Origin: Verrucomicrobiaceae bacterium
Lineage (GTDB): Bacteria > Verrucomicrobiota > Verrucomicrobiia > Verrucomicrobiales > Verrucomicrobiaceae
Reading direction: 5' to 3'
Assembly: GCA_016795485.1 (NCBI GenBank)
Contig: JAEUHM010000003.1
Span: 1 to 64,000 of the forward strand
DNA length: 64,000 nt
Shown here piece after piece: positions 16,201 to 24,719 of this stretch. The translations under genes and the position numbers were made by a program. How positions within the stretch are numbered: the first letter of the stretch is position 1; each line of letters begins with the position of its first letter. Below the pieces are notes generated by a model. That model was not told the origin of the DNA, made no database searches, and saw only the letters and a program-made list of their open reading frames with translations.

Positions 16201-17566
16201 TGTGATTTCTGGCCTGCCATCGGGACTCACGTATGACAAAGTAACTGGAACCATTCGTGGTACGCCGAACGTGGATGTAACCAATCTGCCTATCAAAATC
16301 AAAGCCACAAATCCGGCGGGTACGAGTGATGAGGTGACCGTATTGCTGACGATCGCTAGGCTTCCAGATCTTGTGCAGGGTCGGTTTGATGGGCTCTTTG
16401 CTCGAGTGAATCACATTGAAGGAGGCGGGAACTCCGGTGGTCGCCTGAGCAACTTGCTGATTAGCAAGACGGGTTCATTTAGCGGCAAGCTTCAGATCGC
16501 ACAAAACACGCATTCGTTCACAGGACGCTTGATAACTGACGCGAGTGCGGACCCTACGGCTGTGGTTCCGGTGTCTCGGGGTCGGTCGTTGCCCAAAGTA
16601 GAACTCACATTTACGATCCAAAGAAGCAACGGACGTCTTACGGGACAGGTGACTGACTCACCAGGTGCCGCCTGGATGGGGGCCGTGGAAGCTTGGCGGA
16701 CTCCCTACAGCAAGACATCTCCTGTTGCGGGTGTATTGGGGGTCCACAACTTTTGGGCTGCGGGTACTGCGACTGACGCTGCGATTGCGCCCCAGGGACC
16801 GTGTACCGGCAGCATGGTGGTGGCTGGAGACGGCACTGTCGCGATCAGCTTAAAGACTGGAGACGGCGTGTCTGCTACTTCGAGCATGACCGTCGGACCC
16901 CTGGGTGAGGTTGGCATCTTCGCGATGCTGTATTCGAACAAGGGTTCAATCCGAGGGAATGTCCAGATCCATGATCAAGTGGCTCCTGCATTGAACACCG
17001 TGGATGGGACTCTGACTTGGAACAAAGCCGGTCCGATCAATGCATCAGACCGCACTTATGCATCGGGGTTTGATTTTGGTGTGGGCAACGCGAACACGAT
17101 GAGTGCAACCGGAGGTGAATATGTGAAGCCGCTTAAATCAACGCCGCCAACTTTCCTGTGGGGCGTGCCCGATGTCGCTGTGGGCTTAACCAATGCCAAG
17201 ATGGCGTTCACAGGCACGGCGATCGAGGGGAATCCGCTTGTCATTCCCTCGGTGCCCGCCGCTGAAATGCTGGCATCGATCAACCGCACGTTTAGAATCA
17301 ACGGTGCTCACTTGGCCACGTTTGCATCTCCCAATTTGGCAGCCTTAAAGGTGACCATCAATGCTTCCAACGGCACATTTACCGGAAGCGCGGCTCTGAA
17401 GGATGGTGTGCCAGCAGTATCAAGAGCACTGAGCTTCGGTGGAGTCATAGCGAATGGGCAAACCAAGGGCCGAGGCTGGTTCAAGGTTGTGCGCGTGCCT
17501 TTGGTGGGAGAAAAACTGACCAACGCCCCGATACATTCCGGTGTGGTGGAAATGACGAATCCTTAA
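13271..17566 (+). CDS. Large secreted subtilisin/kexin-like serine protease with P domain and Ig-like modules
   Basis: A 1431-residue protein. A membrane segment or signal is at 7-25. A propeptide region runs to ~280. The S8 protease domain has the catalytic triad D320 (I-I-D-D-G-V), H364 (D-S-H-G-T-A-V-A-G) and S543 (N-G-T-S-A-A-C-P-V-A), with oxyanion N465 in A-A-G-N-G. A proprotein-convertase P domain spans ~635-760 (H-T-Y-R-G-D-L-D-I-Q-L and G-V-W-K-L). Two Ig-like domains follow (~765-950), then a putative-Ig module with L-P-x-G-L-x-Y-x-x-x-x-G-x-I-x-G-T-P (~955-1040). Two copies of an ~150-residue beta-rich domain common in Verrucomicrobia exoproteins fill ~1045-1431. The combination suggests extracellular processing of proteins or polymers. 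It is a single gene with short gaps on both sides. Confidence 0.92.
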   Translation: MRSISKLLATFTVITFVTLAAWWLFQTKPGRQAEGRKQQASKFDSVDVTSDGVVAEQSNIQTSDPNERELDIRSMARAKKEAMTSGKVTKGRETETPGSRDGRPWAAIDGWEKLTPQQQLEQILARPFGIMDNGKVSVLKVALDELYIRQEDDLSKRLLKIAPQPDAASLLREATKLGYVRGKLAQLVFYPPNAERNEMTRRILSDQVLLESAAPAQAASVLRAAGVSDAAEMRDAPGFVLGHDNRFPGAALTSAAAMERAPGIAAARPLIARTVSRRFVPNDPLFSKQWHLKQAGSNHANVSTVWDTNRGAGVTIGIIDDGVQLFHPDLAGNADTRSPTLHLDIVGGDTDPRPAINTPNDDSHGTAVAGLAVARGNNGLGVAGVAPEANLVGIRLTAGAMTAAEEVQAFNHRNDVIHVKNNSWGPVDASWVLGTADPLVTSSFANVAATGRGGLGTIIAFAAGNGRDIYDQSNKDAYANNIHTFAIAALTKTGAPAYYSEFGSNLIASAPADGVTTTDLVGADGYTTTGSTSDYTGSFNGTSAACPVATGVIALILKANPNLGWRDVKEILLRSGTKVAPTDAGWKSRTGGQPDLPQIKHNEKYGGGMVNAGAATALAQSWTNLGPKISRSVSNVTSGAILDAGGSGLTKNFDFSSLTPMRVEMVEIRVDISHTYRGDLDIQLISPGGVISNLVTNNPYDGGEDALDPDDYLHPSVRGFHDWTFTSVRHWGESSLGVWKLVMRDRVTGDFGTFHDATITIHGQDAPPVAVNSISGNVLAMEGEDLTLTSTSSGFPVITHQWALDGTNVSGATGSTLSRDDITFGQGGDYTLKAANVTGSASAGTKVAVIRPSPGDVIVNVGKTLTLATAVNTGTGQTVSYRWHKNGNLMSNDPVGPNARISGVDRATLTILRAEAGDTDDYSCEVTVDSLAPRMTPVSNVVVRFKPEVLTAAFPTDLIVSRAVNIPLNILNGSTSVVISGLPSGLTYDKVTGTIRGTPNVDVTNLPIKIKATNPAGTSDEVTVLLTIARLPDLVQGRFDGLFARVNHIEGGGNSGGRLSNLLISKTGSFSGKLQIAQNTHSFTGRLITDASADPTAVVPVSRGRSLPKVELTFTIQRSNGRLTGQVTDSPGAAWMGAVEAWRTPYSKTSPVAGVLGVHNFWAAGTATDAAIAPQGPCTGSMVVAGDGTVAISLKTGDGVSATSSMTVGPLGEVGIFAMLYSNKGSIRGNVQIHDQVAPALNTVDGTLTWNKAGPINASDRTYASGFDFGVGNANTMSATGGEYVKPLKSTPPTFLWGVPDVAVGLTNAKMAFTGTAIEGNPLVIPSVPAAEMLASINRTFRINGAHLATFASPNLAALKVTINASNGTFTGSAALKDGVPAVSRALSFGGVIANGQTKGRGWFKVVRVPLVGEKLTNAPIHSGVVEMTNP

Positions 17567-17620
17567 CGTACACCGAATGCTTGCGTGGAGCCGATGAGCC
17601 GCTACGATGATGGTCCCCAC

Positions 17621-17818
17621 ATGAAAAAGCCTGTTTATGCCCTTTTCGCCCTCGCTGCCGCCCTGTTCCTTGGAGCATGCGACAAGCAATCGTTTGACGA
17701 AACGCGCCAGTTGCAGCCAAGCCACGGCCATGCGGCGGACGGACACGGAGAAAAGGCCAAGAATAGCCATGATGCCAAGCCGGCCGACTCGCACGGTGAG
17801 AAGAAGCCAGCACAATAG
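17621..17818 (+). CDS. Small histidine-rich lipoprotein
   Basis: A 65-residue protein from the ATG at 17621; an in-frame ATG at 17585 would only add a non-signal-like leader. Residues 1-20 form a lipoprotein signal, M-K-K then a hydrophobic run ending in the lipobox L-F-L-G-A-C. The mature part is hydrophilic, with repeated H-G/S-H-x-x-K patterns (H-G-H, G-H-G-E-K, S-H-D-A-K, S-H-G-E-K), so it may bind metal. No family is recognised. It lies 54 bp after the protease gene and converges on the BamE-like gene. Confidence 0.7.
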   Translation: MKKPVYALFALAAALFLGACDKQSFDETRQLQPSHGHAADGHGEKAKNSHDAKPADSHGEKKPAQ

Positions 17819-17862
17819 CGGAGCATCCTGAAGGCAGGGCACCGCGCCAACAGAATGGGCAA

Positions 17863-18279
17863 CTACTGTTTCGGAGATTCCGGGGTTCGGTATCTGTTGA
17901 TGACACTTGCGACTTTCCCGGTTCCGGGTTGCAGGATGATCGTCCGTTCGTGATAATACCCGGCACCGCTCACCGGTAGAGAATAGTGCCACCGGGTGTC
18001 GTCGTCATGGCGCTCGAGAGGAACACCCAAAATCTCAAAGACATCGCGGCCAGTCATGCCGGGTTGGACCTTGGCAAATCCACGCTCTGTGTATTTCTGA
18101 CTCTGGAACTTGGTTTTGGCTTTGGTTGATGTTTGAAACACGACCCACGCATCTCCCATACTGTAGTTGTATTTGGTGGAGATGTAGACTGTGATAAGCA
18201 GGGGCACCGCAACGAGCACTGCGGGCACAAGGAAATACCAGTTCTTCTTCAATGTTTGCAACATGGGTTGATGCTGCAT
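17863..18279 (-). CDS. Membrane-anchored protein with BamE/SmpA-like domain
   Basis: About 138 residues from the ATG at 18279; a GTG at 18330 would overlap the divergent gene, and an ATG at 18264 is also possible. One transmembrane helix follows a short basic N terminus (W-Y-F-L-V-P-A-V-L-V-A-V-P-L-L). The C-terminal half has V-Q-P-G-M-T-G-R-D-V-F-E-I-L-G-V-P and a strand W-H-Y-S, the pattern of the SmpA/OmlA (BamE-like) fold, where M-T-x-x-x-V-x-x-x-L-G-x-P is conserved. In proteobacteria this fold serves outer-membrane protein assembly; here only the fold is inferred. It is divergent from the small membrane protein at 18324. Confidence 0.6.
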   Translation of the reverse strand: MQHQPMLQTLKKNWYFLVPAVLVAVPLLITVYISTKYNYSMGDAWVVFQTSTKAKTKFQSQKYTERGFAKVQPGMTGRDVFEILGVPLERHDDDTRWHYSLPVSGAGYYHERTIILQPGTGKVASVINRYRTPESPKQ

Positions 18280-18323
18280 TGAGTCGGCCTTGCCTGCAAC
18301 GCTATTTCCAGCATCTTTGAACC

Positions 18324-18566
18324 ATGACACTCGGCGATCTCATGGCAGCAGGGCTTAGCGGGCTCTGGATATTGGTTTGTGGTCTTCGGTGGTGGGTCAC
18401 CAACCCGAAGAATACTGGCCAGCGGCGGTTTTTTGCGGTCGCTGCAGGGTTAGGTGCCGCCATGTTTTGGATTATCGGCCAGGGATTGTGGAAGGTCATC
18501 TCATCCAAGCCAGAGGGGGCAGATATCATTCAATCGGGGGCAGAAATCCGTATTCATGGACGCTGA
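18324..18566 (+). CDS. Small membrane protein, 80 residues
   Basis: An ATG-started reading frame with two hydrophobic segments: about residues 8-24, ending in a W-W motif, and 36-58, containing A-A-M-F-W-I-I-G-Q. A basic loop N-P-K-N-T-G-Q-R-R lies between them, which fits a two-pass inner-membrane hairpin. No family is recognised. It lies just upstream of the HMA-like gene and the Mla genes on the same strand, so it may belong to that transcription unit. Confidence 0.55.
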   Translation: MTLGDLMAAGLSGLWILVCGLRWWVTNPKNTGQRRFFAVAAGLGAAMFWIIGQGLWKVISSKPEGADIIQSGAEIRIHGR

Positions 18567-18611
18567 AGGCTTGTCAGACCCAGCATTTTCACATTACCCT
18601 TTAACAAAATC

Positions 18612-18905
18612 ATGACCCCACCCGCCAGTATCGTGCCCGCTGTTGAGATCGAAGTGTATGCTCCAGGACTCCGACATGGAGATGGGATATTGCGGCTTTC
18701 TCACGAACTGGATTTGCTCCCCGGAATCCGCCATAAGATCGATGCCCGGCATGAAATCGTCTATTTTGAAGCCGATGATCCGGCGAACCTGTGTCAGCAG
18801 CAGATCGTAGATATTTTTGAGGCGATAGGCCTACCCATGCGTTTTGTGGGTGATGTGTCAGCCGTCATTTCGGTTGCTTTTGACAGCGAGGATGTCGTTG
18901 ATTGA
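18612..18905 (+). CDS. Small ferredoxin-fold-like protein (HMA-like, no CxxC), 97 residues
   Basis: The ATG at 18612 gives an acidic 97-residue protein. The beta-alpha-beta pattern (V-E-I-E-V-Y, then L-P-G-I-R-H-K-I-D, E-I-V-Y-F-E-A, Q-Q-I-V-D-I-F-E-A-I-G-L, M-R-F-V-G) resembles heavy-metal-associated domains but lacks their two metal-binding cysteines. No function can be assigned. It lies 72 bp upstream of the MlaE-type permease on the same strand, so association with the lipid transporter is possible. Confidence 0.6.
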   Translation: MTPPASIVPAVEIEVYAPGLRHGDGILRLSHELDLLPGIRHKIDARHEIVYFEADDPANLCQQQIVDIFEAIGLPMRFVGDVSAVISVAFDSEDVVD

Positions 18906-18977
18906 GCCTTTCTCGATGTCTAGAAAGCGCCATTGCGCTTTCGTAGTGGCGTGCGAGATTCCGCACGCCCTCACTTC

Positions 18978-19769
18978 ATGAATCTGCTTCGTCTCCCTGG
19001 CCGGCTGTTTCTTGAGTCCCTCTACTATCTTGGCCAGTTGGCCGGACTGGTGGCTGACCTGTTTCACGCCGTCCGCTCTGGTATTTGGCGGTTGAAACTC
19101 ATTGCGAGTCAGATCGTGGCCATTGGCTACGGTTCTCAGACCGTTGTGGTCGTTACGGGAGCGTTTACTGGGGCGGTGTTCACGTTTCAAACCTACGCCA
19201 AGTTCAGGGAGTTTGGCGTTGAGACGAGTGTGGGTGCCATCGTTGCAATTGCCCTTTGTCGCGAGTTGGGGCCCGTTTTGACGGGGTTGATGGTGGCCGG
19301 GCGAGTTGGGGCCGCAATGGCGGCTGATATTGGCACCATGAAAGTCACTGAGCAGGTCGATGCTCTGCGAGTGATGGGAGTAGATCCGGTTGGCTACCTC
19401 GTATTGCCTCGTTTTGCGGCCATGCTTATTTCCATGCCTCTGTTGATCGCCGAAAGCATTACTTTTGGGCTTTTCGCTTCTTACTTGGTGACTGTGCATG
19501 GGTATGGCGTGCCTGAGCCGTGGTTTTGGACGCACACCACCGGTCACACCGACATGACCGACCTCACGGTGGGCATGATCAAGGGATTCGTGTTTGGCAT
19601 CATTATTACTTTGGTCTCGTGCCACCAAGGCCTCATCGCCAAAGACGGCGCCGTAGGTGTTGGGAACGGGACTACCCGAGCAGTTGTAATCTCTTCCTTG
19701 GCTCTTCTCGTTTCCAATTTCTTCCTCTCTATCCTGCTCAACTACTTCTTTCCGTTGGGCACCGTCTAA
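18978..19769 (+). CDS. mlaE: MlaE-family ABC transporter permease
   Basis: A 263-residue integral membrane protein; the ATG at 18978 is chosen, and the extra 15 upstream codons look non-coding. The family signature A-I-A-L-C-R-E-L-G-P-V-L-T-G-L-M-V-A-G-R-V-G followed by A-A-x-I-G-T-M-K-V-T-E-Q-V-D-A-L is present, as are L-P-R and 5-6 hydrophobic segments. MlaE permeases work with MlaF ATPase and MlaD substrate-binding MCE rings to move phospholipids between inner and outer membranes. The ATPase and MCE genes follow directly, so this is an mlaEFD-type operon. No MlaB or MlaC homologue is visible next to it. Confidence 0.95.
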   Translation: MNLLRLPGRLFLESLYYLGQLAGLVADLFHAVRSGIWRLKLIASQIVAIGYGSQTVVVVTGAFTGAVFTFQTYAKFREFGVETSVGAIVAIALCRELGPVLTGLMVAGRVGAAMAADIGTMKVTEQVDALRVMGVDPVGYLVLPRFAAMLISMPLLIAESITFGLFASYLVTVHGYGVPEPWFWTHTTGHTDMTDLTVGMIKGFVFGIIITLVSCHQGLIAKDGAVGVGNGTTRAVVISSLALLVSNFFLSILLNYFFPLGTV

Positions 19770-19784
19770 ACGGGCATCCGAGTC

Positions 19785-20546
19785 ATGGAGAATCTTCAAT
19801 CCCAACCCTTCATCGAACTGCGTGGCGTCCAAAAGAAGCTTGGATGGCAGCAGATTCTGCGTGGGATTGATCTGAAGATCTATCGCGGTGAAACTCTCGT
19901 GATTATTGGGCCCAGTGGTGAAGGGAAGACGGTCATGATGAAACATGTGATCGGTCTTATGCGGCCAGATTCCGGAGAGGTCATCGTAGATGGGCAGCAC
20001 ATCGAGAAAATGCGGGAGCGGGATATGCGCCCTATTCGAGCAAAGGTCAGCATGATGTTTCAAAACGCGGCTTTGTTTGACAGCATGACCGTTTACCAAA
20101 ATGTGGCCTTCCCACTGACAGAGGCCGGAGTAAGGGACCCTAGGGAGGTGGACAAACGAGTGCGTGAGGCGCTAGCGGTGGTAGATCTTTCTGAGCATGG
20201 CGACAAACTTCCCGTCAATCTTTCCGGTGGCATGAGAAAGCGTGCAGGCATCGCCAGAGCGATCGTTGGGCATTCACAGTGCATCCTTTACGACGAGCCA
20301 ACAGCCAGTCTCGATCCCCTGGTTTCAGATGTGATCGATCAGATGATCATCCGCCTAAAAAAACGTTTCAATGTCACGTCATTGGTTGTGACTCATGACA
20401 TGAAGAGCATGTTTAAAATCGCTGACCGCATCGCAATGCTAAAGCGAGGTGTTATCAGGTTTCTAGGCACCCCTGATGAACTGCGCAATAGCGCTGATCC
20501 AGAAGTCCAGGACTTCATCGAAGGCCGCTCTGGCATTACCGCCTGA
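19785..20546 (+). CDS. mlaF: MlaF-family ABC transporter ATP-binding protein
   Basis: A 253-residue ATPase starting 15 bp after mlaE. Walker A G-P-S-G-E-G-K-T is at 42-49, the ABC signature L-S-G-G-M at 146-150 is followed by R-K-R-A-G-I-A-R-A, Walker B with catalytic glutamate C-I-L-Y-D-E at 166-171, and the D-loop S-L-D-P follows. The G-M-R-K-R variant after the signature is typical of MCE-transport ATPases (MlaF/Ttg2A/TGD3). It energises lipid transport with the flanking permease and MCE protein. Confidence 0.95.
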   Translation: MENLQSQPFIELRGVQKKLGWQQILRGIDLKIYRGETLVIIGPSGEGKTVMMKHVIGLMRPDSGEVIVDGQHIEKMRERDMRPIRAKVSMMFQNAALFDSMTVYQNVAFPLTEAGVRDPREVDKRVREALAVVDLSEHGDKLPVNLSGGMRKRAGIARAIVGHSQCILYDEPTASLDPLVSDVIDQMIIRLKKRFNVTSLVVTHDMKSMFKIADRIAMLKRGVIRFLGTPDELRNSADPEVQDFIEGRSGITA

Positions 20547-20569
20547 CTTATTCAACCGCTCCCTTATTC

Positions 20570-21637
20570 ATGGAAGAACGCGACAAGAAAACAGAACTGC
20601 TGGTGGGACTATTCCTGTTCGTTGGGATGCTGCTTCTCGCTGGCCTGATCCTAAAGTTTAGCTCCATCCGTGAGTTGATGAAGGAGAAATACGAGATCAC
20701 TGCACCCTTTCCAGACGCCAGTGGGGTCAAGGTTGGAACGCCGATCATGTTAGGCGGTTCAAAGATCGGGAAAGTGCCTCGGATGCCCACTTTGAACGCG
20801 CAGTTCAACGGAGTGATCGTGCCCATGGAGATCTATGCAGACAACCGCATTCCCAAAGACGCCAAGTTTGCCATTGGAACAGCCGGTTTGCTGGGTGACT
20901 CATTCATTGAGATCAAACCTTCTGGCAAAAAGACCGAATCCTACTTTGAGCCGGGCACGGCTGTAGGTGAATCGAGTGTGGATAGTGGTGGCGGTCTTAG
21001 CGCGCTCACCAGCACTGCCGATAAGGTGGGGAAACAAGCGGACGAGGTTCTTGTCGAGATCAAGGCCGCAGCGGTTGAATTGAAGGGCACCATTGGCCGC
21101 CTCAATGAAGGTGCACTTTCGGACGATACGCTGAAGCACTTTCGCCAGAGCATGGAAAATCTGGACAAGGCTGTTGCGAATGTCTCCGACAAGATCGTGG
21201 GAGATGAGAACGCAGACAATCTTAAACAAGCCATTGCCGATGTTAAGGATGCAGCAGCCTCCTTCAAAGATACGGCTAGTTCTTTGAAGACGACCTCATT
21301 GCAATTGGGAGAGACGCTGAAGAAACTCGATCCGGCGGTCGGCAAGGCGGACAAGGTGATGACGTCGTTGGACGAGGCGCTTGTGTCGTTTAAAGGAGCA
21401 TCTGACAATTTGGCAGAGTTGACCAAAACCTTCGGTAAAGGGGGAGGGAAGGGACTTTTGCCCGCTTTGATGAACGACGAAGTCCTGAAAGAGGATTTCA
21501 AAGACCTGATTTCGAACTTCAAGCGCAATGGAGTGCTGTTTTATCGCGACAATGCCGACAAGTTGGAGGCGGAGCAGAAAACCCGCCAGCAGCAGACCCC
21601 ACCGCCATCTCAGCGAAGAGGCATTTTCGGCCGCTAA
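20570..21637 (+). CDS. mlaD: MlaD-family MCE protein
   Basis: A 355-residue protein starting 23 bp after mlaF. A single N-terminal transmembrane helix (~10-27) follows a charged start. The MCE domain is at ~35-125 with the F-P-D-A-S-G-V-K-V-G-T-P-I-M-L-G-G-S-K-I-G motif. A long helical region (~140-310) of repeated amphipathic segments resembles the needle or coiled-coil extension found in larger MCE proteins. A glutamine- and proline-rich tail ends the protein. It would form the hexameric lipid channel on the periplasmic side of MlaE. Confidence 0.92.
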   Translation: MEERDKKTELLVGLFLFVGMLLLAGLILKFSSIRELMKEKYEITAPFPDASGVKVGTPIMLGGSKIGKVPRMPTLNAQFNGVIVPMEIYADNRIPKDAKFAIGTAGLLGDSFIEIKPSGKKTESYFEPGTAVGESSVDSGGGLSALTSTADKVGKQADEVLVEIKAAAVELKGTIGRLNEGALSDDTLKHFRQSMENLDKAVANVSDKIVGDENADNLKQAIADVKDAAASFKDTASSLKTTSLQLGETLKKLDPAVGKADKVMTSLDEALVSFKGASDNLAELTKTFGKGGGKGLLPALMNDEVLKEDFKDLISNFKRNGVLFYRDNADKLEAEQKTRQQQTPPPSQRRGIFGR

Positions 21638-21713
21638 TCGTTTGAGATGGGCTCTTGCGAGTGGCCCCTTCCCGTGGCATCCAGTCTTCCCCCACCCGAA
21701 GTCAGTAGCACCC

Positions 21714-22106
21714 ATGGCAGATCCGACGTTTGAAGAAGCAGTTAGAAAATCGATTGAACTAGATCCACGATTTCATGCCGCCGCGTACGATTTCGTGAGG
21801 GATGCGCTTCAAGTAGCGGTCAAACGTTTCCGCGGTGGCGATGACATGAAACACGTGAGCGGACAGGAACTGTTAGAGGGTGTCAGGGAACATGCTCTCA
21901 AAGAGTATGGGCCCATGGCGCTAACGATATTGGAGCAGTGGGGTGTCACCAAAGGTCTGCATGTCGGCAACATCGTCTACAACCTCATTGAGGTCGGTTA
22001 CTTTGGTCGTTCCAAGGGTGATTCCCTTGATGACTTTGACAACGGTTACAGCTTTGAAGATGCGTTCACGGAGCCGTTCCTTCCTACATCCGCAAAACGC
22101 GCCTGA
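21714..22106 (+). CDS. Minf_1886 family protein (Planctomycetes/Verrucomicrobia conserved)
   Basis: A 130-residue protein from the ATG at 21714; longer in-frame reading upstream overlaps mlaD and looks like a shadow. The sequence D-P-R-F-x-x-x-A-Y-x-F-V-R-D-A-L, H-V-S-G-Q-E-L-L-E-G-V-R-E-x-A-L, Y-G-P-M-A-L-T-I-L-E-Q-W-G and N-L-I-E-V-G-Y-x-G matches the conserved PVC family called Minf_1886 (Plancto_Ver_chp), recognised from memory. Its function is unknown. It is acidic and probably cytoplasmic. It sits between the mla genes and an M16 peptidase gene that starts 11 bp later. Confidence 0.85.
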   Translation: MADPTFEEAVRKSIELDPRFHAAAYDFVRDALQVAVKRFRGGDDMKHVSGQELLEGVREHALKEYGPMALTILEQWGVTKGLHVGNIVYNLIEVGYFGRSKGDSLDDFDNGYSFEDAFTEPFLPTSAKRA

Positions 22107-22117
22107 TCTGTTGCTTC

Positions 22118-24631
22118 ATGCCCAATCCACAGCTTCACACTCTCACCAACGGACTGGACGTTCTGGTGCAAGAAGACCACAACCATCCACTCGCATCGGT
22201 ACAGGTGTGGGTGCGTGCTGGCAGCATCCATGAAGAAGATTGGTCCGGCGGCGGTATGGCGCACCTGTGTGAGCACATGTTGTTCAAAGGCACCGCTAGC
22301 CGCAGCGCCCAGCAAATCTCCTTGGAGATCCAATCGCTCGGCGGATATGTCAATGCCTACACTTCATTCAACCGCACGGTCTACTACATTGAGGGACTGA
22401 GCGAAAACGTTCCTGGCTACCTTTCCATCCTTGCGGATATGGTCCAGCATTCAAAGCTCGACCCAGAAGAGCTTGCACGTGAGAAGGATGTGATCCGCAG
22501 AGAGATGGCTATGGATCACGACGATGCGGGTTCTTTGGCTCAGCATCTGTTGCAGGCTACAGCGTTTAAGGTTCATCCGCTCCGGCACCCTATCATTGGG
22601 CATCGCTCCGTCTTTGATCAGATCAGCCACGCGGATTTAGTTCGCTTCGTGAAACGGCACTACTCACCCAATCGCTGTTTTGTCGTGGTGACAGGCGCAG
22701 TAGAGGCAGACAAGGTCTTTGCACTCGCTGAAGAGCAGTTTGGGGCATGGGAGAGGCAGCCAGGAGACCCGGTGCATCTTCCGTCGGAGCCAGCACAGCT
22801 TTCGCCGCGAAATGCTCGCCAAACTTTTCCCACGGATATCACACGCGTGATGCTTGGCTGGCCCATCCCAGGAGACACCGCCCCAGATAGGCCCGCACTG
22901 GAGGTCTTGGCATTCTTGCTCTCGTCCGGCCGCAGCAGTCGACTTTATCGTGAGCTCCGAGTTCGTCAGTCTGTGGCGCACAGCGTCTGGGCGGGTGCCT
23001 GGTCTTGCGCCGAGTGTGGTCTTTTCTCGGCAGAGGCAGAATGTGATCCCGCGGATGCAGAGCGCGCAGAGAAGGGGTTGAAGGAAGTCATTGCAACCAT
23101 GGTTGCGAAAGGCCCAACCAAGGCAGAACTGGCCAAGGCAGTGCGTGCGACCATCGCCGGCCAATATCGTCAACTTGCTACAACGAGGGGCCAAGCATCA
23201 ATGCTAGGACAAGGCTGGCTTGTAGCGCACAGCCTGTCTTATCGCCAGGACTACCTCGCAGCCATTGAAAGCCTAACTCCAGCAGCCATCCAGGAGACGG
23301 CCGCTCGCTATTTGAGGCCTGAGGCGATGTCTACCGTGGTCGTTGAGCCGCAGCAAAGTGCGGTGGCAAAAGCAACTTCAGCGATTGTCCCCTTGAAGAA
23401 ACCGGCGGTCACTCGCACTGAGTTGCCGAATGGACTTGTTGTCATTGTCGGCGCTAACGCTCGCCTTCCGTTAGTGTCAGTCCGATCCAGTTTCCTCGCT
23501 GGAGTGCTAGCTGAATCAGAGGATAACGCTGGTATCACTCAGGTGACGGCACAAACGTTGCTTCGTGGCGCGAAGACTCGCACGGCAGATGCTTTAGCTG
23601 CGGCGTTGGAAGATCGTGGCGGCAGTTTGGGTGCCTTAGGCGATGCACATCGCTTCATTTTCTCTGCTGAGGTTGTCAGGGGGGATGAGAGCCTTGCTTT
23701 GGACCTCATTCACGATCTTGCTTCCGCCCCAGTGCTGGCCCCGGCTGCTGTCGAGTCGGTGAAGAAACGTCAACTTGCCAATATCCGTGAGGAACAGGAA
23801 GACCCGCTTACCGTGGCGCTGAGAAAGACACGGCGGCAGATTTTCTCTGGCACGCCATTTGCACGCACAGCCCTTGGGCACGAAGCGAGTGTCAGTTCAT
23901 TGAGCCCTATTGATTGCCGTAACCATCTGAAGACCCATGTCGTTGGTCAGAACGGGGTTATCTCGGTTTTTGGTGACGTTGACCCCCAGAAAGTGCTGAA
24001 GGGCATCAAGAGCACGCTTGGCAAGCTGCCAAAAGGCGCACGCAGAGTGGATACCAGCGTTTTATTGCCCCACAAAGGTAAGGCTGGATCGTGGAAGGTA
24101 CGGATGGAAAAGGAACAGGCTGTGCTGGTGATTGGCTTTCGCACGGCAGCCCTGACTTCTGACGAAACTTATCCGCTGAGTTTGATAGATGAAGCCTGCT
24201 CTGACATGGGCTCCCGCCTGTTTAACCGGATTCGAGAGGAGCTGGGGCTAGCCTACTACGTGGGCACCCAGCATTTCATGGCCATCGGTGGAGGTGCCTT
24301 TTATTTTTATGTCGGCACTGATCCCGCCAAGCTGGACCTCGCCAAAGCCGAGATGCTCAAACAGATCGGCGACTTGGCCAAGAATGGGCTGCACAAAGAC
24401 GAACTTGATCGTGCCCGCACCACGTGGCGTTCTCAGTGGTTACGAGCTCAGCAGGGCAACGGGCCCATGGCGGAGGCGCGTGCTTGGGATGAACTCACTG
24501 GACAAGGATTCCAACATTTTGACCGTCTCCCAGATATCATTGCCAATATCAGTCCGGCTCAAGTCAAAGCCGCTGCACGGAAGTATTTCGATCCCAAAGC
24601 TGCCTTCATTACCGAGGTATTGCCCAAGTAG
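22118..24631 (+). CDS. M16 family zinc metallopeptidase, two fused halves
   Basis: An 837-residue protein with two homologous M16 halves. The N-terminal half has the inverted zinc motif H49-L-C-E52-H53 with the distal glutamate E129 in R-R-E-M. The C-terminal half (from ~430) lacks the motif, as in the non-catalytic half of pitrilysin- or processing-peptidase-like enzymes, and keeps the R-E-E-L-G-L-A-Y motif near 710. No signal peptide is evident, so the enzyme may be cytoplasmic or exported by another route. It is close behind Minf_1886. Confidence 0.92.
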   Translation: MPNPQLHTLTNGLDVLVQEDHNHPLASVQVWVRAGSIHEEDWSGGGMAHLCEHMLFKGTASRSAQQISLEIQSLGGYVNAYTSFNRTVYYIEGLSENVPGYLSILADMVQHSKLDPEELAREKDVIRREMAMDHDDAGSLAQHLLQATAFKVHPLRHPIIGHRSVFDQISHADLVRFVKRHYSPNRCFVVVTGAVEADKVFALAEEQFGAWERQPGDPVHLPSEPAQLSPRNARQTFPTDITRVMLGWPIPGDTAPDRPALEVLAFLLSSGRSSRLYRELRVRQSVAHSVWAGAWSCAECGLFSAEAECDPADAERAEKGLKEVIATMVAKGPTKAELAKAVRATIAGQYRQLATTRGQASMLGQGWLVAHSLSYRQDYLAAIESLTPAAIQETAARYLRPEAMSTVVVEPQQSAVAKATSAIVPLKKPAVTRTELPNGLVVIVGANARLPLVSVRSSFLAGVLAESEDNAGITQVTAQTLLRGAKTRTADALAAALEDRGGSLGALGDAHRFIFSAEVVRGDESLALDLIHDLASAPVLAPAAVESVKKRQLANIREEQEDPLTVALRKTRRQIFSGTPFARTALGHEASVSSLSPIDCRNHLKTHVVGQNGVISVFGDVDPQKVLKGIKSTLGKLPKGARRVDTSVLLPHKGKAGSWKVRMEKEQAVLVIGFRTAALTSDETYPLSLIDEACSDMGSRLFNRIREELGLAYYVGTQHFMAIGGGAFYFYVGTDPAKLDLAKAEMLKQIGDLAKNGLHKDELDRARTTWRSQWLRAQQGNGPMAEARAWDELTGQGFQHFDRLPDIIANISPAQVKAAARKYFDPKAAFITEVLPK

Positions 24632-24719
24632 CGGCCACGGGCACTTTTCCGACCCGTGAGATGCTCAATATTGAGTGCAATCTTTGGTCGGCTCGTTAGA
24701 CTTTCCGTTTCCTTCCGTG

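Noticed and set aside
18858-20099. 413-residue minus-strand reading frame
   Set aside because: Opposite mlaE/mlaF, both of which carry complete family signatures.
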